Below, one piece after another: positions 50,611-60,215 of a stretch of DNA of 64,000 nt. The stretch comes from Pseudomonas sp. 31-12 (GTDB taxonomy: Bacteria > Pseudomonadota > Gammaproteobacteria > Pseudomonadales > Pseudomonadaceae), in contig NZ_CP029482.1 in the NCBI RefSeq assembly GCF_003151075.1, forward strand, positions 5,146,001 through 5,210,000. The letters are read 5' to 3'. Position 1 is the first letter of the stretch. Each line of letters starts with the position of its first letter. Position numbers and translations under genes: made by a program. The notes below the pieces were generated by a model. That model had not been told where the DNA came from, did no database searches, and saw only the letters and a program-made list of their open reading frames with translations.

Positions 50611-52707
50611 CTATCTAGCTTTCAAGAAAACCAGCAATTCAGCGAATGGCATTGGCCTGGCAAAGTAGTAGCCCTGGAAGGTGTCGCAACCAGCTTGCTT
50701 GAGAAAGGCACTCTGCGCTTCTGTTTCTACGCCTTCAGCGATCACCTTCATGCGCAAATGGTGAGCCATCGAAATGATGCCCTGAGTAATAGCTGCATCA
50801 TCTTTATCGGTGATGATGTCGGTTATGAATGCACGGTCGATTTTTACTTTGCTTATCGGTAAGCGTTTCAAGTAGCTGAGACTTGAATAGCCTGTACCAA
50901 AGTCATCAATCGCAATGCCGATGCCAAGCTCTCTGAGTTTGTGCAGGTATCCGATGGCTTGGTCGCAATCGTTGAGGAGCACTGACTCGGTTATCTCCAG
51001 CTCCAACTGATTGGGGTTAAGATCATTTTGTTGCAAAGCAGTCAGGATGCTGTCTAGGAAGTCTTTACGGCGAAAGTGCACAGGCGAGATATTCACGGCC
51101 ATAGTCAGAGTGTTCATGCCCAATTCGGCAAGCTGCCGAGCCTGCCGGCAGGCAGTGTCCAGCACCCACAGACTGATCGGAATAATTTGTCCGGTTTCTT
51201 CGGCTACCGATATAAATGCCATGGGTGAGATGAAACCACGGGTCGCGTGCTTCCAGCGGATCAGTGCTTCCATGCCAATTACCTGGCCGCTGCGGCTATC
51301 GATCTGCGGTTGGTAGTAGAGCTCGAAGCCGTCTTCCTCAATTGCTTTTTGCAACTCACCGCGCAGCCTTACACGTTCGTGCACAACCTTGCTCAGGTCA
51401 TTGGTGAACCACTGGTAGTTATTGCGCCCTTCCTGTTTGGCCTTGTACATGGCCATATCGGCTTGCTGGATGAGCTCCATGGGGGATTCAATGCTGCCGT
51501 CGTTGAGCGTGATACCAATACTCGCGCTGGTATGAAAGGCGCTGCCATCGACATGGTAGGGATGTGACAACGCACAGAGTATCCGCTCGGTGATCGGGAC
51601 AACGTCTTCTTCCTGGGCCAAGTCAGCGAGCAGCACAACGAATTCATCGCCGCCGATTCGCGCTACGGTGTCGCCCGGACGAATCTGTTCACACAGGCGT
51701 CTTGCAACTTCTTTGAGAACTTGGTCACCAAAATGGTGGCCGTTGGAGTCATTGACCTGCTTGAAGCAGTCAAGGTCAATAAACATGACGGCAATGCAAC
51801 GATCAAAACGCAGAGCCACCTGGCAGCTTTGCGTCAGGCGGTCTTCGAGCAGTGTGCGGTTGGGCAGGCCGGTGAGTACATCATGGCTGGCATTAAAACT
51901 GAGCTCGTCCTGGTAACGCCGTTCTTCGCTGATGTCGTTCTGCACGCCGACGAAGTGGGTGACTGTATTGGCATCATCAAGTATGGGGGAGAGATAAAGG
52001 TCATTCAAAAACTGCGAGCCATCTTTGCGGTAGTTACGCAGTACGACGTGAATATCGCTGCAGCTCGCCAGCCCTTGGCGAATAGTGGTGACGCCTTTCT
52101 GGTTAAAGTCAGTGCCCTGAAGAAAGCGGCAGTTCTGGCCGATTACTTCGTCACTACTGTAACCGGTGATTCGCTCGAATGCATAATTCACGTAGATAAT
52201 TGGCTGATCCGCCGCCAGCACGTCGACAATTACCACACCGTTATAACTGGACTCCAGGCAGCGTTTGAACATGCGCAACTGCCGTTCATAATCCTTGCGC
52301 TCAGTAATATCGCGGGCCGAGCAGTAAATTACCTGTTCCTTACTTAAGGCCGCGCTGAGCTGCAGCCAGTGCAGTCCCAGCTGTCGGTCCCAGACACGAA
52401 AGTTCAGCTCACGAATCAAGTGCCCATCCTGCAGCTGCTCGATTGCCCCTCTGACTATGGGTTGATCCTCAGTGTGCACCAGGGTCATGTAAAGTTTGCC
52501 GATCAGTTCATCCTCACGGTACTGCAGGGTGTCGGCAAATGCCCTATTCACCTGAACCAGCTCCCCTGACAAACTGACAGTGCAGAACATCTCCAGTGAC
52601 AGGTCAAAAAACTGGTTGCGCTCGCGCATAACAATGTCGCCCAGGCGCTTTTCCACACGTTTTGCCGAAAGTAGTTGAGCAATGGATGTAGCTGCTTGAT
52701 ATCCCAT
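50611..52707 (-). CDS. PAS-LOV-GGDEF-EAL protein (probable light-responsive c-di-GMP enzyme)
   Basis: 698 residues, no membrane span. PAS (about 31-135), LOV (about 145-262), GGDEF (about 270-435) with intact GGDEF at 352-356, and EAL (about 445-698) with EAL at 480-482 and DDFGTGYSS. The LOV domain has GQNCRFLQG with the adduct-forming Cys193, Asn192 and Gln197, plus Asn225 (RNYRKDG), Asn235 (FLND) and Gln256 (VGVQND). Spacing matches B. subtilis YtvA except for a 2-residue insertion before the last Gln. It should bind flavin and respond to blue light. Last gene of the chemosensory operon, 21 bp after the previous one. Whether it makes or degrades c-di-GMP cannot be told from sequence. Confidence 0.93.
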   Translation of the reverse strand: MGYQAATSIAQLLSAKRVEKRLGDIVMRERNQFFDLSLEMFCTVSLSGELVQVNRAFADTLQYREDELIGKLYMTLVHTEDQPIVRGAIEQLQDGHLIRELNFRVWDRQLGLHWLQLSAALSKEQVIYCSARDITERKDYERQLRMFKRCLESSYNGVVIVDVLAADQPIIYVNYAFERITGYSSDEVIGQNCRFLQGTDFNQKGVTTIRQGLASCSDIHVVLRNYRKDGSQFLNDLYLSPILDDANTVTHFVGVQNDISEERRYQDELSFNASHDVLTGLPNRTLLEDRLTQSCQVALRFDRCIAVMFIDLDCFKQVNDSNGHHFGDQVLKEVARRLCEQIRPGDTVARIGGDEFVVLLADLAQEEDVVPITERILCALSHPYHVDGSAFHTSASIGITLNDGSIESPMELIQQADMAMYKAKQEGRNNYQWFTNDLSKVVHERVRLRGELQKAIEEDGFELYYQPQIDSRSGQVIGMEALIRWKHATRGFISPMAFISVAEETGQIIPISLWVLDTACRQARQLAELGMNTLTMAVNISPVHFRRKDFLDSILTALQQNDLNPNQLELEITESVLLNDCDQAIGYLHKLRELGIGIAIDDFGTGYSSLSYLKRLPISKVKIDRAFITDIITDKDDAAITQGIISMAHHLRMKVIAEGVETEAQSAFLKQAGCDTFQGYYFARPMPFAELLVFLKAR

Positions 52708-52728
52708 GAGGCCTCCCAGAATTTGATC

Positions 52729-53946
52729 TTAAAAAAGTTCAATTTTAGGCAGCGTCGATTTATCTTTGCCCCCGCTAGGTGCGTGCAAGAACTCCTCCTC
52801 GAGATAGTCCTTCAACAGTTGTTCCATTTCCTCGGCCGCCACACCACTGACTAATACTGGCAACCAGCGAGCTCTAAGTTGTTCACGCCGAGACTGACAG
52901 CCGATAACCCGTTCAATACGCTGGCGGACGATATCCTGCACCTGGAGATTGCCCAGCATCTCGGCGATCTCGCCAGCCAGGGTCGAATTGTGCCGGCGAA
53001 CCACCGTATACAGCGTCTTGTAGTACTGACGCATATCCTCCTGGCTGTGGTGCAGAGATTTGAGCGAGGCGACAATGCGTGCGGCCTCGGTTGAGCGGCC
53101 ATTGGCAGACCCCTGAAAAGCTTGGAGACCATCACGGACTGTCTGCTGCATGGCATCTAGGCCATTCTGGATGGCCAAGGCGGCTTCACGGGTGCGTTCC
53201 GATAATTTACGCACCTCATCCGCCACCACCGTGAAACCACGCCCTGCCTCGCCGGCGCGAGCAGACTCAATACAGGCATTGATAGCCAGCATGTCCGTCT
53301 GTTTGCTTATGGACTGGATCAGCGCACTCAAGGTCTTTAGGCTACCGACTTTGTCATATGCCCCTTCGATGATGCCCATATCACGCTGCATAATCACAGG
53401 TAGCTCTTCGACGAAACGGCATACATCAGCAATGAACAGCAAGCTGCCGTCAATTTCACGCTCCATGCTCGCCGCCTCGCTACCCGATTGCTGAAGGTAT
53501 TCAATCAGGTGTAATGCATCGGTATTCAGGCGCCCCACCTTATCGACCAGAGCCAGCGCGCTCGACTCACTGTCGGCGATCACGCTCGTCAACTGCGTAG
53601 CCATTGCCTCATCCAGGGACTCGGATAGCCCACGGGCACGCTCGCTCTCAAGCCGCAGCCGCTCCAGAAGCAAGTTCTGCTGCGCCGCCGCGTGGTCAAG
53701 AGCCTGCGCGGAAGCACGCTGCACACCCCGGTAAAGGCCAAACAGGGTTAGGAGCATCACTGCACCTACCAGCAGCAACAGGAGCCCTAGACGGGCCGCC
53801 AAAGGCAGTAATGCAAGCGTGCTATCCAACAAGCCCACAGCAAAACCAACCGCTGCTATCGCCGCCAGACCGCCAACCATAAAGGGCCCACAGCGAACAT
53901 CAGACCGTAGGTCTGGCGTTAGCACAGCATCCCAAGCTGTATTCAT
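52729..53946 (-). CDS. Membrane MCP-like protein with CheZ-type DxxxQ motif
   Basis: 405 residues. Two closely spaced spans (about 22-45 and 48-72) with almost no periplasmic loop. A shortened receptor signalling hairpin follows: [20 protein letters not shown] (tip, about 214-233) and [20 protein letters not shown]. The C-terminus contains [17 protein letters not shown] (about 333-349), where Asp338 and Gln342 fit the DxxxQ catalytic pair of the CheY-P phosphatase CheZ. The extreme C-terminus (LPKIELF) recalls the CheZ CheY-binding tail. The operon has no separate cheZ, and this gene starts 2 bp after a cheY. Phosphatase activity is inferred. Confidence 0.85.
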   Translation of the reverse strand: MNTAWDAVLTPDLRSDVRCGPFMVGGLAAIAAVGFAVGLLDSTLALLPLAARLGLLLLLVGAVMLLTLFGLYRGVQRASAQALDHAAAQQNLLLERLRLESERARGLSESLDEAMATQLTSVIADSESSALALVDKVGRLNTDALHLIEYLQQSGSEAASMEREIDGSLLFIADVCRFVEELPVIMQRDMGIIEGAYDKVGSLKTLSALIQSISKQTDMLAINACIESARAGEAGRGFTVVADEVRKLSERTREAALAIQNGLDAMQQTVRDGLQAFQGSANGRSTEAARIVASLKSLHHSQEDMRQYYKTLYTVVRRHNSTLAGEIAEMLGNLQVQDIVRQRIERVIGCQSRREQLRARWLPVLVSGVAAEEMEQLLKDYLEEEFLHAPSGGKDKSTLPKIELF

Positions 53947-53948
53947 AT

Positions 53949-54323
53949 TCAGACCCCCGGTAACACCTGTTTGATCACCTGCAAAAGGTCAGCGCCACCG
54001 ACTGGCTTGACCAGCCACCCTGTTGCACCCAGGCGCTTTGCCTCCTCACGCTTGCCTTGCTGGCTTTCCGTGGTGAGAGCGAGGATCGGCATAAAGCGAA
54101 AACCAGGCAAGCTACGCACCTGCTGGATAAGCTCAATGCCGCCCATATTCGGCATGTTGATATCGGTGATGATCAGGTCCGGCTTATAACCCGTTTTTAG
54201 TTTGGCCAGCGCTTTCACCCCGTCCTCGGCAGTTTCAACGGCAAAGCCACTCATCTCTAGATTTGTTCTCACGCTCATCAACATCGTGACCGAGTCGTCC
54301 ACCAACATAATGCGTTTGCTCAT
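53949..54323 (-). CDS. CheY-like single-domain response regulator (second copy)
   Basis: 124 residues. Acid pair in MLVDDS, phospho-Asp in [13 protein letters not shown] (about residue 54), Thr in LALTTES and Lys in WLVKPVG, with LGATGW as in flagellar CheY. All switch residues are present. Lies between the STAS-like gene (10 bp) and the CheZ-like gene (2 bp). The target may be the motor or another output. Confidence 0.93.
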   Translation of the reverse strand: MSKRIMLVDDSVTMLMSVRTNLEMSGFAVETAEDGVKALAKLKTGYKPDLIITDINMPNMGGIELIQQVRSLPGFRFMPILALTTESQQGKREEAKRLGATGWLVKPVGGADLLQVIKQVLPGV

Positions 54324-54333
54324 CAGGTATACC

Positions 54334-54573
54334 TCAGTAGGCTGGCAATGCCGCCTGTAACCAGAGTTTCAGGGAAGCATCACCGGGCCAGACACTAAGC
54401 GTCGGGCGCAGGGCCATAAGAACCTGCAAATTTGCGGCGTGCAGATGAGTACAACTAGCAAGGTTGATTTTTGCGTCTGGATGCCTTTGCAGCCAATCAA
54501 GTAAACCTTCTGCTTCCTCGACGCCGACTACGCCCTCCATGCGCGCGCTCTTTTTCTGAAAATGAATAGTCAT
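54334..54573 (-). CDS. Small STAS-like protein
   Basis: 79 residues from the ATG at 54573, whose A is shared with the cheA stop (TGATG). The pattern MTIHFQKKSARMEGVVGVEE, then INLASCTHLHAANLQVLMAL resembles an anti-sigma-antagonist STAS fold, with the usual Asp-Ser phospho-site replaced by CTHLHAAN. Tight coupling to cheA suggests a role in the complex, such as a STAS adaptor. Function unproven. Confidence 0.7.
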   Translation of the reverse strand: MTIHFQKKSARMEGVVGVEEAEGLLDWLQRHPDAKINLASCTHLHAANLQVLMALRPTLSVWPGDASLKLWLQAALPAY

Positions 54574-57293
54574 CAAAACAGCTCCTGTGGATTGAGAACC
54601 ATTAGGATCGAGCCATCACCCAGCAGAGCTGAGCCTGAATAACCGGGTAGTTGGCCGAGAATGCCGGCGAGCGGCTTAAGGATGATGTCCACGGTTTCAC
54701 GGAAGTCATCGACGATGATGCCCACCGGTTCGCCTTGATGACGCACCACCAGGGTTGCGAACTCATCTTCGAGGTTGGGCAGCTGCGCCTGTGATAAGTC
54801 CAGCAGCTGATTCAGATCGAGCAGCGGTATCACTTGCCCGCGCAGAATGGCCGTACGATGCTGCTTGATGTTGCGTATCGCATTGCGCGGAACCCTCACA
54901 GTTTCTACCACGCAATCCATCGGCACCCCGAACACTTGCTGGTAAGACTCGACGACCATCACACTACTCACCGCCATCGACAGTGGCAGCGACAGCACAA
55001 TACGGGTGCCCTTGCCCACCTGGCTTTCCAAACGAACGCTGCCGTTAACTCGCTCGATAGCGCTACGTACCACGTCCATGCCGACACCGCGCCCTGACAG
55101 ATCAGAGACCGCCTCGCAGGTTGAAAAGCCAGCAGCAAATACCAGGTTTACCGCGTCTGCATCGCTCAACCGCTCCAAGGCTGTTTCGTCCAACAAGCCT
55201 TTCTCGTATGCCTTGGCCTTGATCACGGCGGGGTCGATACCTTTGCCGTCGTCGCTGATCTGAATCAGCACACGGTCCGCTTCCTGGCTCGCGCGAATCT
55301 CCAGTCGACCGCCTGCCGGCTTGCCCTGGCGAATACGCTCTGCGGGCAATTCGATACCATGGTCAAGGCTGTTACGCAGAATGTGGATCAGTGGATCAGC
55401 CAAGGACTCAATGATGTTCTTGTCGGCCTCGGTGTCCTCACCGATAAGTTCCAGGCTGACTTCCTTGCCCAGCTTGCGCGAAATATCGCGAATCAGCCGT
55501 GGAAAGCGCTGAAAAACAGATGAAACCGGCAGCATGCGCACCTGCATGATCGAGTCCTGCATTTCTTCGGCGATGCGGTTAATCACCGCGTATTGCGCCT
55601 TGATCTCGCGCGCTAGATCACGCACGCCATGCTGGTGCTCAGCGCGGCTGGCGAGATAGGGCAGCGAGTTTTTAGCCACCACCATTTCGCCAATAAGCGC
55701 CATCAGACGGTCGATTTTGGCCTGGTCGACTTTAAGTGTGGTGCTTAAGCTCACATCCTCTGCACGCCGCCCGAAACGCGACTCAGCCTCTGCGGGCGCA
55801 GCCGCAGCAGCAGTACTTTCACGCAGCACGGGCTCCAGCACCGCAGTCTCGCTTTGGTCATCAGCGGGCTCACCCAGTTGAGACCGGGTGACGGTCAGCC
55901 AGTCGCGCAGCGGCCCCGATGTAGCCTGCTCAAGTGACTGCTCAAGAGCAGCATCCAGCGCGGCGAGTAACTCTGGCGAAGCAACCCCAGCCAGACAGCC
56001 GGCAAGGCTCGCAGCCACCGCCTGCAAGCGCCCCGGCAACCAAGACGCCGCATCGGACAAACTCAGAATGCTGTGTTGAGCTATCAGTATCTGGCGCAGC
56101 GATACATCCATTTCAGGTTCTGCGCTCGCCCTTGCAGCCGCCTGTGCGGTCGCCTCTGTAATTGCCTGTGACGGCGCTTCAACATGCCGCTGTGGCTGCG
56201 TCTTAGCTTGCGCCAGGTAGGCCGCCCAGTCAGGCCCGTCGGCGGATTCAAGCGAGCGAATCAGGTAGCTGGCCACCGCTAAATCATCTGCATGCACGTC
56301 CAGTATCAACATCAGCCAACGTAATGCCGAGCTCAGCCAGAGGTCCGGCGCGGACAACTCCAGCAGGGTGCGGGTAACACGGACCAGCGTCTCGCGGTCC
56401 CCCTGCTGCAACGCCGCTAAGGCATCAGTCATAAAGTCGGCGTACACCGGCCCGCTGTTTGGCTCACCTTGCGCAATGATCAAGCAAACGGCTGGCACGC
56501 TGAATGTATCGAGTTGCTCCGGCGTATAGCGGAACAACTCCATCAGGTGCGCTTGGCTGTCTTGGGTGAGCAACTGAAAGCACAGGTTGCAGTTGTAGGC
56601 ATCTAACTCGAGCAGCGGAGCCCAATGCGCACGCTCAAGCACGCGCTGCCAGATAACCTGGGGGATTTGCCGAACCTGGTGTAAAGGGTCCTCACCATTG
56701 AAGAAACAATCGGCAAGAGGGTTGTACTCGACCCAATGCAGGGCACTGCCCTGGCAGGCGCTGCGGTACACCTCCATGCGCACGGATTCAGGCACGGCAC
56801 TCAAGGCCGTGTGCACCAACGCCAATGCCTGCTGGGAAAATACCTCTGTCTTGGCATCCTCCACTGCTGACTGCGCCGGCTCGGCGGCCTCTGCATGCAG
56901 CGGCTTTTGCACACCTAACAATTCACGCAAGTCAGCGGCGAGCGCCGCCGCAATGTTGGCTTGCTGTGGATCGGTCGAGCCGCTCTGCTCCACCTGATCG
57001 GTTAGTTGACCGACAAAGTCCATGGCATCGAGCAGGCGGTCGGCGAGTTCGCGCGAATAAGTCAGGCGACCATCGCGCACGGCGTCCATGACATCTTCAC
57101 CGGCATGCAGCACCCGGGTCATTTCAGGGAAATCGAATAGCCCACTGTTACCCTTGAGGGTGTGCACCATGCGAAACAGTTCGTTGATCAGGTCACGACT
57201 GTCTGGCTCACTCTCCAGTTGCATCAGCCGTTCAGCGATGCCCTGCAGAAAGTCGCGCGTCTCCTCAAGGAACTGCTGCAGTAATGGGTTCAT
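54573..57293 (-). CDS. cheA: Chemotaxis histidine kinase CheA
   Basis: 906 residues, well above the usual 650-750. Hpt domain (about 1-105) with His in FRMVHTLKGNSG (about residue 44). A long, poorly recognised middle (about 150-510) includes NCNLCFQLL and Ala-rich helices in place of a standard P2. Then dimerisation (about 520-590), ATPase (LIHILRNSLDHGIE, ISDDGKGID, GRGVGMDVV) and a CheW-like end with HQGEPVGIIVDDF. It phosphorylates CheY and CheB. Overlaps cheY by 4 bp. Confidence 0.94.
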   Translation of the reverse strand: MNPLLQQFLEETRDFLQGIAERLMQLESEPDSRDLINELFRMVHTLKGNSGLFDFPEMTRVLHAGEDVMDAVRDGRLTYSRELADRLLDAMDFVGQLTDQVEQSGSTDPQQANIAAALAADLRELLGVQKPLHAEAAEPAQSAVEDAKTEVFSQQALALVHTALSAVPESVRMEVYRSACQGSALHWVEYNPLADCFFNGEDPLHQVRQIPQVIWQRVLERAHWAPLLELDAYNCNLCFQLLTQDSQAHLMELFRYTPEQLDTFSVPAVCLIIAQGEPNSGPVYADFMTDALAALQQGDRETLVRVTRTLLELSAPDLWLSSALRWLMLILDVHADDLAVASYLIRSLESADGPDWAAYLAQAKTQPQRHVEAPSQAITEATAQAAARASAEPEMDVSLRQILIAQHSILSLSDAASWLPGRLQAVAASLAGCLAGVASPELLAALDAALEQSLEQATSGPLRDWLTVTRSQLGEPADDQSETAVLEPVLRESTAAAAAPAEAESRFGRRAEDVSLSTTLKVDQAKIDRLMALIGEMVVAKNSLPYLASRAEHQHGVRDLAREIKAQYAVINRIAEEMQDSIMQVRMLPVSSVFQRFPRLIRDISRKLGKEVSLELIGEDTEADKNIIESLADPLIHILRNSLDHGIELPAERIRQGKPAGGRLEIRASQEADRVLIQISDDGKGIDPAVIKAKAYEKGLLDETALERLSDADAVNLVFAAGFSTCEAVSDLSGRGVGMDVVRSAIERVNGSVRLESQVGKGTRIVLSLPLSMAVSSVMVVESYQQVFGVPMDCVVETVRVPRNAIRNIKQHRTAILRGQVIPLLDLNQLLDLSQAQLPNLEDEFATLVVRHQGEPVGIIVDDFRETVDIILKPLAGILGQLPGYSGSALLGDGSILMVLNPQELF

Positions 57294-57661
57294 GGCGCAC
57301 CCCTGCCGAGCAATAACGATACATAGGCAAGCAAAGCCTCTGGCTTGGCTGGCTTTATCAGGTACAGATTCGCACCGGCGGCATAAGCGGTACTCAGGTC
57401 ATGCGACTCCGACTCCGTTGAGATCATGATCGCTGGCGCCTGCGGCAACGCCTGGGTACGCAACTCGCGCAGGAACGTATAGCCATCCATCTTCGGCATA
57501 TTGACGTCGACCAGGTAGAGATCGAACGGCTCTTCTAGTGCCTTCTCCAGCCCCTCTAAGCCATTCATCGCCTCGTCAACGGAGTAACCCGCAGGCTCCA
57601 GAATGCTCCGGTGGTAAAGGCGCACTGTCGCGGCGTCGTCAACGATGAGAATCCGCTTCAT
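57290..57661 (-). CDS. CheY-like single-domain response regulator (first copy)
   Basis: 123 residues. LIVDDAA, phospho-Asp in YLVDVNMPKMDG (about residue 52), Ser in MISTES and Lys in YLIKPAKP. Overlaps both cheR (upstream) and cheA (downstream) by 4 bp, so it is translated with them. Differs enough from the 53949 copy that the two probably have different partners. Confidence 0.93.
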   Translation of the reverse strand: MKRILIVDDAATVRLYHRSILEPAGYSVDEAMNGLEGLEKALEEPFDLYLVDVNMPKMDGYTFLRELRTQALPQAPAIMISTESESHDLSTAYAAGANLYLIKPAKPEALLAYVSLLLGRGAP

Positions 57662-58500
57662 TGCTCCTCCCAGGATTTCTGATAAACGATGCTTTCCGGG
57701 AACTTGCGTATTTTGAACAGCGAGGAAATACGACTCATGGATTCCGAGTGGCCAAGGCAGACAAAGCCGCCCGGGTTTAAGGCGTCGAAAAACGTTTCCG
57801 CGGCCTGTCGTCGTGACAAATCATCGAAATAGATCAGCAAGTTGCGGCAGAAAATCACGTCAAAATCACGGTATCCGCGCACGGCATTGGCATCCATCAG
57901 GTTGACCTGGGTAAACTCCACGGCATCGCGCAAGTCATCGCATATCTGGAACATATCGCCACGCCGGGTGAAGTACTTTTTTAGTAAGGGTTCCGACACG
58001 TTCATCACTGAGCGGGCTGAATACAGGCCATTACGGGCCTGCTTTAAAATCTGCGTATCGATATCCGAGGAGATGATTTCAATGTCCCACTCGGCGATGG
58101 CCGGCCATTGCTCAAGTAAATAAATTGCAATGGAGTAGGCTTCTTCGCCGGACGATGACGGCACCGACCAGATCCGGATCGGTTTGCGATCGCGCTTATT
58201 GCGCACTATCTCTTCAAGCATCGAGCCCACCAAGCAACGAAACTGGTAGTCCTCGCGAAAGAAGTAGGTTTCGTTGACCGTCATCAGGTTAATTAACGCC
58301 TGAACTTCTTCGCCTTTGGTGTCAAAACGCAGCTGCATGAAATAATTGCGAAAACTGTCCGATTCGGTTGCATTGATACGCTCAAGCAAACGCTTATCGA
58401 CGAAGTACCGCTTGCTGTCTTCAAACTGAATTCCAGTCTTGCGATAGAAGAACTCACGAAACTTGCGGAACTCTTCTTCGCGAATACTGATGGCTGTCAT
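57658..58500 (-). CDS. cheR: Chemotaxis methyltransferase CheR (element copy)
   Basis: 280 residues. Motifs: ETYFFREDYQFRCL, IWSVPSSSGEEAYSIAI (motif I; usual AGCS replaced by VPSS), SSDIDTQIL, FCRNLLIYFDD and CLGHSESM. Distinct from the flagellar cheR at 28545. It should methylate this operon's receptors. 5 bp after the HEAT gene. Confidence 0.93.
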   Translation of the reverse strand: MTAISIREEEFRKFREFFYRKTGIQFEDSKRYFVDKRLLERINATESDSFRNYFMQLRFDTKGEEVQALINLMTVNETYFFREDYQFRCLVGSMLEEIVRNKRDRKPIRIWSVPSSSGEEAYSIAIYLLEQWPAIAEWDIEIISSDIDTQILKQARNGLYSARSVMNVSEPLLKKYFTRRGDMFQICDDLRDAVEFTQVNLMDANAVRGYRDFDVIFCRNLLIYFDDLSRRQAAETFFDALNPGGFVCLGHSESMSRISSLFKIRKFPESIVYQKSWEEQ

Positions 58501-58505
58501 ACTGC

Positions 58506-59129
58506 TTAACCCTCACCGATTCGCTTAAGCGCGAGCTTGCTTGCGAACCAGATGTAAGGCTCGTTGGGGAAGCGCCAAGTCATGCTTTCCAATGCGGGTC
58601 GTGCGGCACTGCTGCCGACCTCAACCAGAACATCGATAGCACCGGCGCAGACATTGATGTGCGGGTCTCGCTCAAGTACCTCAATTAGCCAAGACTCAAC
58701 CTGCGGGTGGCGCAGCGTGGCGAGAATATTGATGGCAAACAGGCGTACGTCCGAGTCGCGGTCGTGCAATAGCTGTTCGATAATGCGTACTACCGGCTCA
58801 GACAATTTAGCCATCGCCTCGATGGCCTCGTTGCGCAGGCCAGCGTCTTCACTGCGTAAGCAATTGACCAACGCGTCGATCGCCACTCCATCACCAATGC
58901 ATGTCAGGCTGGTCAGCAGAACCTCACGCACGCTGGTGTCTGTTTCCACATACAGACGCTCGGCCAAAGCAGTACTAGCCGCCGGAGTAGACGCCAGGTC
59001 CCTTGCCGCCCAGCGTCGCGCACTCGGTTCGGCAGCGGCTAACTCGCAGAGTAACCCCTGAAAATCCCTGGTATGGCGGCGCTCGTAATCCTCATTGGTG
59101 GTGACGCTAGACGGCTTTTTAATGGGCAT
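58506..59129 (-). CDS. HEAT-repeat protein in the chemosensory operon
   Basis: 207 residues, all helical. At least four HEAT-type units, for example SARRWAARDLAS, DTSVREVLLTSLTCIGD, DAGLRNEAIEAMAKLSE, DSDVRLFAINILATL and DPHINVCAGAIDVLVEVG. No enzyme motif. Most likely a scaffold or adaptor; HEAT proteins do occur in some non-flagellar chemosensory clusters. Sits between cheB (19 bp) and cheR (5 bp). Confidence 0.85.
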   Translation of the reverse strand: MPIKKPSSVTTNEDYERRHTRDFQGLLCELAAAEPSARRWAARDLASTPAASTALAERLYVETDTSVREVLLTSLTCIGDGVAIDALVNCLRSEDAGLRNEAIEAMAKLSEPVVRIIEQLLHDRDSDVRLFAINILATLRHPQVESWLIEVLERDPHINVCAGAIDVLVEVGSSAARPALESMTWRFPNEPYIWFASKLALKRIGEG

Positions 59130-59148
59130 ATTGAGTCGATTCCTCAGC

Positions 59149-60210
59149 TCAGCACATGGTCCAGGAGATGAGTTGATCGGCTATACGATCAGCATCCAGG
59201 GTTAACGACGCGCCCTTACGGGCAATTAGCTCCGCTGGCATGCCAAACACCACAGCGGTATTTTGCGACTCGGCGATGGTTCTGCCGCCGCCCCGACGAA
59301 TCTCGCTAAAGCTGTCGGCGCCGTCGTGGCCCATGCCGGTCAACATCACGCCAATCAGCCCTGCCGGCTTAACGTGCTCCATGGCTGAGCGGCCCATCAA
59401 CTCGACCGATGGATGCCAAAGAAATCCGCTGTTTTCCGGCTTGGCGAGTACGGTCAGACGTCCATTTCGACGCCCTACCAGCATGTCCGCACCGCCCTTG
59501 CCTATGTATACGCAGCCCGGTTCCAGTGGCATTGGCCGCGAAGCCTCTACCACTTCAAGCTCGCAGATACCATTGAGCCGGCTGGCAAACGGCAGGGTGA
59601 AACTGGCCGGCATGTGCTGAGCGATCAGAATTGGTAATGGGAAGTCGCCAGGCAGATGCGGCAGGATGTCCTCAAGGGTGCGCGGCCCACCGGTAGAAAC
59701 GCCGATCAACACCAGGCCCTCATCCAGGCTCTGGCGTGACAATGAGCGTCGCTCGACAGCAGCCACGCTTTCACGTTCAGCCTTCAGCCGCGTGCCCAGC
59801 CCGCGCGCTTTATTCAAACGTGCGCGCAACGCTCCACGCACTTTGGCCAAAAGTTCGGCCTCGATCCGGTCCATGGACAGGGAGATGGTGCCGCCAGGCT
59901 TGGCTACATAATCAATCGCACCCAGCGCCAGCGCCTCAAAGGTTGCCAGAGCGCCCTTCTCGGTCAGCGAAGACACCATCACCACCGGCGCCGGGCGCAT
60001 CGCCATGATCTGCGCTAAAGCCGTCAACCCGTCCATCTCTGGCATGTTGATGTCCAGCGTGATGACGTCCGGCTGGAACTCCATGTTTTCAGCCACTGCT
60101 TCAGCGCCGTTACGCGCCATGCGTATCTGAAAATCACCCTGCTGATTAAACATCTGGGCTAACTGGCGGCGCATCAGCGCGGAATCGTCGACTATCAGCA
60201 GTTTGATCAT
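59149..60210 (-). CDS. cheB: Chemotaxis methylesterase CheB
   Basis: 353 residues. N-terminal receiver (about 1-125): VDDSALMR, phospho-Asp in VITLDINMPEMDG, VSSLTEKG and Lys in YVAKPGG. C-terminal esterase (about 165-350): Ser in GVSTGGP, His in IAQHMP and Asp in GMGHDGAD. It removes methyl groups from receptors once phosphorylated by CheA. 5 bp after the CheW fusion. Confidence 0.94.
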   Translation of the reverse strand: MIKLLIVDDSALMRRQLAQMFNQQGDFQIRMARNGAEAVAENMEFQPDVITLDINMPEMDGLTALAQIMAMRPAPVVMVSSLTEKGALATFEALALGAIDYVAKPGGTISLSMDRIEAELLAKVRGALRARLNKARGLGTRLKAERESVAAVERRSLSRQSLDEGLVLIGVSTGGPRTLEDILPHLPGDFPLPILIAQHMPASFTLPFASRLNGICELEVVEASRPMPLEPGCVYIGKGGADMLVGRRNGRLTVLAKPENSGFLWHPSVELMGRSAMEHVKPAGLIGVMLTGMGHDGADSFSEIRRGGGRTIAESQNTAVVFGMPAELIARKGASLTLDADRIADQLISWTMC

Positions 60211-60215
60211 GTGGA

